In this document: piece by piece, positions 57,525-64,000 of the stretch | How the letters are laid out: each line of letters opens with the position of its first letter | Numbering within the stretch: the stretch's first letter is position 1 | Source of the DNA: Ilyonectria destructans | Lineage: Eukaryota > Ascomycota > Sordariomycetes > Hypocreales > Nectriaceae | Assembly (NCBI GenBank): GCA_020740775.1 | Contig: JAHEWK010000019.1 | Span: 1,116,001 to 1,180,000 of the forward strand | DNA length: 64,000 nucleotides | Direction of reading: 5' to 3' | Made by a program: the position numbers and the translations under genes | The notes under the pieces: model-generated | Database searches by the model: none | Told to the model about the DNA's origin: nothing | What the model saw: the letters and a program-made list of their open reading frames with translations, nothing else

Positions 57525-60178
57525 CAGGGTTGTCGCGGCAAGGACTGACTGACTGCTCTACCGGACTTGGGAAAGAAGGAGACCTGGCGCAAATGAATGA
57601 TGTTGGAGTCAACTTTTTATAAACAAAGGGATACGGCAATTAAAGAAATACAGGATTAGAGTTGAAGAGATACGAGATTTGAAAGCGGCTGTAGCTCTGA
57701 ATCTGGTTGTAGTGCCGCAGGGACGGGAAGTGTCCTAATATACCCTACCGGTAGCCTGATCTGCACTTCCCCCAAGAGCCCGACCTTATACAGTAGAGAT
57801 GGAGCAATCCCCCTGCTTGCCTCACTTATGCAGGTGGGATTGTTTACGAGCCTAAAGCAGCGTGTGGCAAATGAGAAGCGATTCAAGGATCCGGGGAACA
57901 AACACAGATACTGCCTACGTCACATTCAGGATATAACTCATTACGGCACTCGGCACTCGTGGAATGCGTGTTCCCTTTTGCTGTGGTGGCATAATGCAAC
58001 ATGGTAGCAATTGCGTACATCGCGTTCACATTCGACGAGTGTGCCAACCCCTGCAACAGCCCAGAGTCTATGAGTTCGGACCCTAGTATCAATCATTATA
58101 CACTACGCCCACCGACCTAGCCTACAGAGGCCCACAGCGCCTACAGCTGGATTACGGTGGCGCACTCAACATATATAGCGGCATAAGTTAGCTCTATCAG
58201 CAAATAGATTACCTCAACGCTCGCCAATCTGGGGGGGTACGTCACATCAGGATATAACTTATTATGGCACTCTACTAATGTATAGTGATATCTTTGCTTA
58301 TACAAATGTGACAGCATATTTAACATCAAAACACGCATCTCTTCTTGCTAGTTTTAGGTTCATCTGCTAGTGATACTGCGCTTTTAGAGGATGTAACTAA
58401 AGCCCCATCTTATAAGGTTCTTAGAGTACCTTATCGAGTAACATCGTGTTCATTTATATTAGGGTAAAGTCTACTTAATATAACCATCTAAGAGTGCAGA
58501 CCAACCATCCAATCAACCCCAAAAAAGAGCTCTGAGGAACTGCCTCCGGGACGAGATCCGAAGTTTCAGCCACCAGTAACTTGAATGGGATTTTGGGTTG
58601 CATCTCCCTTAGCCAAACCGAAATAGATTGTTACATTGTCAACAGCTTCTTCCGCCCCAGCCCCATAGCACAGAAACCACGACTTCGTTGGGTGTAGCTC
58701 CCTTGGGATTGCAACCCTCGGTCATATCTTCTCATACTTGGCTTTTTCCTCCCTCAACTGCCGTCGACATAGATGACTGCGGGGTCCGTTCTTATTGAAG
58801 CAACTCCAATAAAGTAGATATGTACGTGATGGTGGCCGCAGCTGTTAGACCTGCAGAGCGCGCGAAACATAACAGCAATCGCGTCACGTATTATTGCCCT
58901 TTTTAGTTAACTCTTATTCCAATGGCGCCTCGATTCATCAATCCCATGTTACCAAGGTCCTTTAATTATGTTGACTGAGCTTCGTCCTCGCAAGAGTACT
59001 GAGTCAGAGCGATAAACGATGTATGTCTGGGAGACCGAGTTGGGTGACTATGCGATCATTTCGCTAGATGTTTCGTTATCAGGTCGAATTGCGAAACTGG
59101 CCTCGATCCTAACTCAGGACGGGATTCTGGGAGAACGGGTGTACACCAGTGAATGACAAACAAGTCTGCTGCATGTGCGAGCAAGTGGCTCGGCCAAGGG
59201 TCGGCAGAAGAAACCGCTGACGAGGCCTACGTCCCTCGACTGGCTTCCAATCCGCAGGCCGATGGTACCTGTTGCCGACAGCCCGAAGTCTATTGCCTCC
59301 GTTCGCCGCCTCTGCAGGTCGGGGTAACTTCAAAAAGCTAAAATCAGGGATGGCTCGGACCACTTGTTGCCCGCCTGCGCCTCACCGCGCAGATCGTTTC
59401 AGGTCAAGGGTGTCGGATCCTCGTAAGGAGCGACGAAAAAATGGGGGCAGGCTAGGCGGGCAGCTCCAGAGAATCTGTGTCAAGTAGCAATAATCATCTC
59501 GACCAAAGGCGGCGACGAGGTGGAACTTGTTCAAATTCGACATTTATCGTGGAAATCACGTATCTTATTATATATATGTATAATTGATATCATCTTGTAA
59601 GACTGCAACGAACCGGTCTTCGCAGGAGCTTCCTTCAGCGGAGAGGTGGGGGCCTACGCCAAGTGCTTAGTCAACCCTCCAGGTAACCTGAAAGTTTATT
59701 GCTGGGTCTTGATGAGTCGTTTCTAGCTTCATTCCTCGAGGCTCTTTCTGGGCAAACCGTGTGCGGTTTGCGTCCTGTTTGCGTCACCCTGTGCCTTGAG
59801 GAACGAAGACACGAAAGGCTCTTAGGGCGCCCACGTCATCATGATACCAGATGCATGTGAAACACCAATTCGTGGCGGGCCTCCGTGTGAGGGAAGGAAG
59901 GTTCTTACCCCCCTCCCGGTATGGAAGGCACCTTTGAGGCCTAGTTTTTGGGGGTGAGGACGACGTCCCCACCCATAGCTTGAAAATGACAACTCTGCTT
60001 CCTACAACAACCTGACCCCCCTCTTTTGTCTCCAGGACTCCATCATCTTTCGCGCTAGCTTCACTAAACGTCATCATGATACCAGATGCATGTGAAACTC
60101 AAATTTGTGGCGCCTCCAGGACTCCATCATCTTTCGCGCCAGCCTCACCAAATGTCCATCATAATACTGACGCTCTAG
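57525..60178. other. no supported gene; several short repeats
   Basis: The first 150 bases are the oxidoreductase promoter and leader. A roughly 44-base motif (TACGTCACAT..AGGATATAACT.ATTA.GGCACT) occurs at about 57913 and 58237. From 59820 there are nested duplications (listed separately). No gene is recognised. Confidence 0.4.
59833..60139 (+). repeat. nested direct duplications
   Basis: A 31-base sequence beginning ACGTCATCATGATACC occurs identically at 59833-59863 and 60068-60098. A 26-base sequence beginning CTCCAGGACTCCATC occurs identically at 60030-60055 and 60114-60139. The two spacings are 235 and 84 bases. They sit just inside the LTR-like repeat at 60179. Confidence 0.85.
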
Positions 60179-60466
60179 AGCCCGATAACAGAGGGATGTC
60201 AAAGACGGAGGTTGGACAAAGAACGTAGTAACGATCAAAATAGACTCGAGTAAATCTCTCGAAAATAAAGGCAACAATTAAATAGATTCCCCAGCTGTCT
60301 CGAGACCTTACGGCCTCTTTGACTTCTAAGAAAAATCTCTGAAGAAGTGAAAATCGATGTCTCTCTCTGTGCCGTCCCTGACCTTCCCTTTTAACCTCAT
60401 CTGGACCTTCCTTGGGCATCCCTGCTAGCAACCAGCTAGCCCAAGCTTCCCCAATCGCCTGTCACA
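60179..60466 (-). repeat. LTR-like terminal repeat, copy 2
   Basis: Same-orientation copy of 43553-43839, with the TGTGACAGGCG end at 60466 on the minus strand. AT-rich sequence begins immediately outside that end in both copies. The remaining element is not identifiable. Confidence 0.7.
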
Positions 60467-61822
60467 ATATTTACTAGACTCTAATTAATATATACTAACT
60501 ATATATAGATATAATACAGTATTTTAAAAGCAGCTTATTCTTTTTCTAACTAATTATAGAATTATTATTACTGTTAGATCTATTACAGTTAATTCAATCT
60601 GATAAATAGGGATTTATACAGTGATAATACTGTTGATTATTCCTTATACTAGCTATCTAGATCGGCCGAAAGAGGGGTTTTTATACCCCTCTTCTAGCTA
60701 AAGTCAGAATATCAATCTATCTGAGGTTTTATCATACAGAGTTATCATTTAACAATTACTATTTAAACTATGTTGGAGGTTATAAGGCAGTGGAATAAAG
60801 TAATATAATTATAAAAGAAATATCCTAATAAAGGATATAAGGTTAAGGGGTATATATAGATAAGAGGTAGATAGTATAAGATAGTATAAGATAGTGTAAT
60901 AATAGTGTATTATGTAATATATGATATTAAAAATCTAAGTCCAGATTTACCTAGGGGTCTCTGGTCTTTTATAGACAAATTGCATAAAATCTAACTATTG
61001 TATCAGAACAATATGTATACCGTTGGAAAGCCCTGAATTACAGCTTTCTAATGGTATCACATTTGTCCTTATAGGTGCTTTCCTTATTGGGTAATTTTGA
61101 TTCCAAATAGCGGATGATTTGAAATTAATAGATTTCAAAGCACGGATAGATTAATAAGCCGATTCGGGCTGATTAGTCATACAGTACTAATTTTATTATT
61201 AATACTGTATTTTAGTATATTATTATAAGATTTCTTATAGTATTTTTAAGCTATATTTTTAGGCTTAAAGCTTAAAGCTTAAGCTGTAAAGTAGTTATAA
61301 AGTTATATATTTACAGTCTTTAACAAACTATTAGGTCTATTTATTAAAATAATACTTTAACTCTTTTCTTAATATATATTATTATTCTAAATTACTATAT
61401 ATAGCTAACTCTACTGCAGGCTATCTCTATTTACTTTACTAAATTAATTCTACAGTATTAATATTTTAAGCTCTCTATATTACTTCTTCTATTATATTAG
61501 CTTGCGTATTAAGAACTTTAAGATAACTAATATAAAACTAACTAGAATAAATTATACTCTTAGTATTTTACCTGCAATAATTCTCACCTACTATATTCTA
61601 TATTACACTATAATATTTTAGCTATTACTTTTTATTTACTAGTTATAGCTATTTATCTAGTAAATATTCCCCATCTAAATAGCTATTATAACTTTTATCT
61701 TCTCTTCTACTTTTTCCAACACAATTATAGACAATAGAATTAACACCCTAAAGCGTAACTTTACTAATAATTCACTTTACAGTTGACATATAAATTAGTC
61801 CTTCTGTATAGTTTTAAGCCTA
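60467..61822. other. extremely AT-rich tract
   Basis: About 1.35 kb with almost no G or C clusters, many TATA/TTAA words and no open frame. A (GATAGTATAA)-like repeat occurs near 60868-60895. It looks like RIP-mutated transposon DNA; no family is visible. Confidence 0.55.
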
Positions 61823-61982
61823 TAATACATACAGCTAGCTGCATTCTAGAGATGCCTAGCAAGCTAGGCATCTACTAAGCAGTTAGCTGTTATATAAGAC
61901 AATCTGCTTAACTTATCTATAGACAAGACATCTTTAATTCTACACTTAACTAACCCCCACAGTCCATATAACCCTTATATCA
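61823..61982 (+). repeat. 161-base element, copy 4, mutated
   Basis: A 160-base version of the family. The left end reads TAATACATAC where others have TGATGCGTGC, and the right end TATATCA where others have CGCATCA; nearly all changes are G-to-A or C-to-T. Flanks are GCCTA (61818-61822) and GCCTG (61983-61987), a target duplication with one G-to-A difference. Confidence 0.85.
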
Positions 61983-61994
61983 GCCTGAGCCTAG

Positions 61995-62333
61995 TTCACT
62001 GCCCCTTATGGCAGAGCGGCAGTTTCCTTCCCGCATGCTTTACCTGCTACTATATCCGACCTTATAGCTTTCACTCAAGAGTTTTTCAAGTTCAATGAGA
62101 CTTTTCTATTCGCAGCCACATTCACCTGGCTAGGCTATCTCTTTTGGGATATAAAGCACACTGGTATAGTCCAATCCAGCTGGCTTAGAATTGCTATTTA
62201 TACTGTCAGTACAGTTGTTATACTCAGACTGAAGGCAGCGGATCAGCTGGGATAGCTTCAGCAGGAAGATATAATTACCAACAAGAGATACAAGGCAGCT
62301 ATTGTTGAGGCAACTGCTACTAAGGTGGAATAA
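61995..62333 (+). pseudogene. C-terminal fragment of a fungal membrane protein
   Basis: After a TAG at 61992 the plus frame reads 112 codons to a TAA at 62331 with one internal TAG. It contains FTQEFFKFNETFLFAATFTW and LGYLFWDIKHTGIV, then a hydrophobic IAIYTVSTVVIL helix and a conserved-looking EDIITNKRYKAAI ending. It resembles the C-terminus of uncharacterised fungal multi-pass proteins. The internal stop lies where relatives appear to have Trp (TGG to TAG). It begins 13 bases after copy 4 of the 161-base element, so the upstream part is lost. Confidence 0.45.
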
Positions 62334-63079
62334 TGTCAAGTCGTCCTATAAAGAGGGAATCAGCTAACCTGAATGGTGCTGCTTCATCAGTAAAAGAGTA
62401 GGAAATTAGGGGTTAACAGTCTGCGGGCGATGGGTGTTACTGTGATTTAACAATTTGCCTATTTGCCTCTCAAAGCCCTTGCTTTTGATATGTGACCACC
62501 CTTGCTTTCACATTGAGCATATACTTACTCCACTACTAGCTGCAACTGCCGGAGTGTGCACTCCATTTTTGCACCCCGTGATGCTTAGCTTGGCAGGATG
62601 TGTTGGAAGAATTGGATATTCTCCCTCAACTTCAGGGGATTGGCAAGGTCCTGTGTGGCCTGACTCATGAAAGAACTCCAAAGTCCTAGATGGTAGGACT
62701 TCATAGTACTTGAGCTCATATTGAAATATAAAATAAGGCTTTCAAGTTTATTAAAAATGAGAATAATAATGAGAACAATATACTCGGTTACCCAACATCG
62801 CTGGACGCAACACGTAGGGCGATGCGGACAAGCTGGGCCTTAAGCTTTGAACAGGGGAGCTCCTCGATGGAAGAATATTTCGGGGCGAAGGCATCGTACC
62901 GTGTTTTCTCAGCGGTGATCATTGTGAGCGGATGTGGAGGCAAGCAGCGAATTGAGCTTGCACCACGACTCGTCCATGTGGCTAGCTGTTGTGTACTTTT
63001 TAACCGTGGGGAAAACCCCGCTCCAACATGGAGGTCTGTTATTTGCTGACGAAGTTAGTAAATCTTACTAATTGTATAC
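62334..63079. other. no supported gene
   Basis: Short frames only; a 75-codon plus frame at 62822 has no motif. The right end abuts the Tc1 inverted repeat. Confidence 0.35.
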
Positions 63080-64000
63080 TACAGTTAGCTTCCAAAAGTC
63101 TGTGGCCACCCCACACGACCGCGTTGGTGCCCCGACGTGGCCGCGGCACAACCTTCTTCTTTCATCAACTATTGCAAACCACAACAATGCCCAAAAAACG
63201 TAGTTTTGGTGAGCAAATTTCCGGAAATCGCCAAAAGGCTATGAATTCTCTCCTGAGGCTAAAAGAGCAATGCTGGTGCGGCTGGATGTGGGTCGCAGTT
63301 TACGCGCCGTAGCGCGTGAGTCCAACTCGTCACACGGCGCGGTTATGAAGATCAGGGATTGCTTCGTCAAGGAAGGTACAATACAGAATAAGCCCTGATC
63401 TGGACGGCCTCCTATACTTTCGAAGGTAGAGAAGCGATATATTATACGTATGATTTACAAATATCGGCTAATCTCATGGAGTGCCCTAATGGGTGGCATC
63501 GACAGTCGCGTATCAGAACACACAGTACGGCGAGTGGTGAAGTTGCATTTCAAGTGCAAATGGAAAGCAATGGAGCGTCTAAGACTAGAAGACGAGAAAG
63601 CGAGAGTCAGGCTACATTGTGCATCAGCTTGGTTCCCAGACGTTGAAAAATTAACGGAGGTATGGCTGTTCAAAGTCAGTGTAGATGTCGCGCTGATTAC
63701 TAAATTATATGATTGACTTAGATGAGGTTTCTGTACAGAATAAATCCGACAACCCACTAGCACCCGCATGGCGGCATGCCTATGAGAAGTACAACAAAGA
63801 GATAGTGAACAAGGGTGACCATGTCAAACCAACGATTTCTCAGATGTATTGGGCGGGAATATGGTTGCAAGACCGGACGCCCTCTGGTACCGATGAAGAG
63901 AGACCCAACAAGCAAGAATAACAGATATACGTCTTGGAGTTATATTTTGGCACTCTGAGATGGCCTCTTGCCATTGTACGACGGCACCAAGAGGTGTCAG
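63080..64000 (+). mobile_element. Tc1/mariner transposon, 5' end and transposase, runs off window
   Basis: The left end is ACAGTTAGCTTCCAAAAGTC at 63081, preceded by TA, like a Tc1 inverted repeat next to its TA target. The transposase starts at 63187. The MPKKRSFGEQISGNRQKAM opening is followed by a frame change and then MLVRLDVGRSLRAVARE (first HTH). KPxSGRPPILSKVEKRYIIR comes next, then VSEHTVRRVVKLHFKCKWKA (second HTH), DEKARVRLHCASAW, and WRHAYEKYNKEIVNKGDHVK with SQMYWAGIWLQDR. The first catalytic Asp region (family FSDE) reads FKVSVDVA here and is degraded. Stops and frameshifts at about 63255-63320, 63400 and 63716 show it is inactive. Its 3' half lies outside the window. Confidence 0.85.

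Overview
The window looks like a nuclear scaffold segment from a filamentous ascomycete, most likely Eurotiomycete (Aspergillus/Penicillium-like). Supported genes have short fungal introns (59, 67 and 76 bases in coding sequence, 56 in a 5' leader) with GT..AG ends and CTGAC or CTAAC branch sites. The protein families (DUF7703-like membrane proteins, HET, NLR-type TPR and WD40, ADR1-like C2H2 factors, Tad-like LINE, Tc1 and hAT transposons) are typical of that group. AT-rich tracts full of TAA/TAG stops and C-to-T/G-to-A type changes suggest repeat-induced point mutation (RIP) or a similar decay.

Most of the 64 kb is a gene graveyard between a few intact islands. Likely intact or near-intact genes: a nitroreductase (3048-3713, +), a DUF7703-like seven-helix membrane protein (9801-11186, +), a small secreted cysteine-rich protein (29487-29765, +), a 542-codon disordered protein (33538-35166, -), a three-exon 657-residue membrane protein whose exons I could join (37531-39639, -), a two-zinc-finger transcription factor joined from two exons (47334-48429, -) and a secreted FAD-dependent oxidoreductase (55821-57524, -). 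The left edge cuts an alpha-acetolactate decarboxylase gene (1-133, -). A Kelch/single-TM protein (15219-16808, +) has lost both ends, and an AGC kinase (42103-42402, +) stops just after its ATP-binding lysine.

Relics: a complete but ruined phosphoinositide phospholipase C gene (about 17163-20180, -), a Myb/SANT protein, an MDR dehydrogenase piece, and fragments of ankyrin, TPR, HET and WD40 proteins of the kind used in fungal self/non-self recognition. Mobile DNA: a roughly 3 kb DNA transposon with about 64-base terminal inverted repeats (4258-7246), Tc1/mariner copies (about 20990-21930 and 63080 to the right edge), hAT fragments, a LINE ORF1, a solo LTR with a matching 5-base target duplication (28119-28560), a second probable LTR (32603-32873), two copies of an LTR-like end, and four copies of a 161-base element with TG..CA inverted ends, three of them with recognisable 5-base target duplications.

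The intact genes do not form an obvious pathway or cluster. The layout is best read as an accessory, transposon-rich compartment. No CRISPR, rRNA or convincing tRNA gene was seen.
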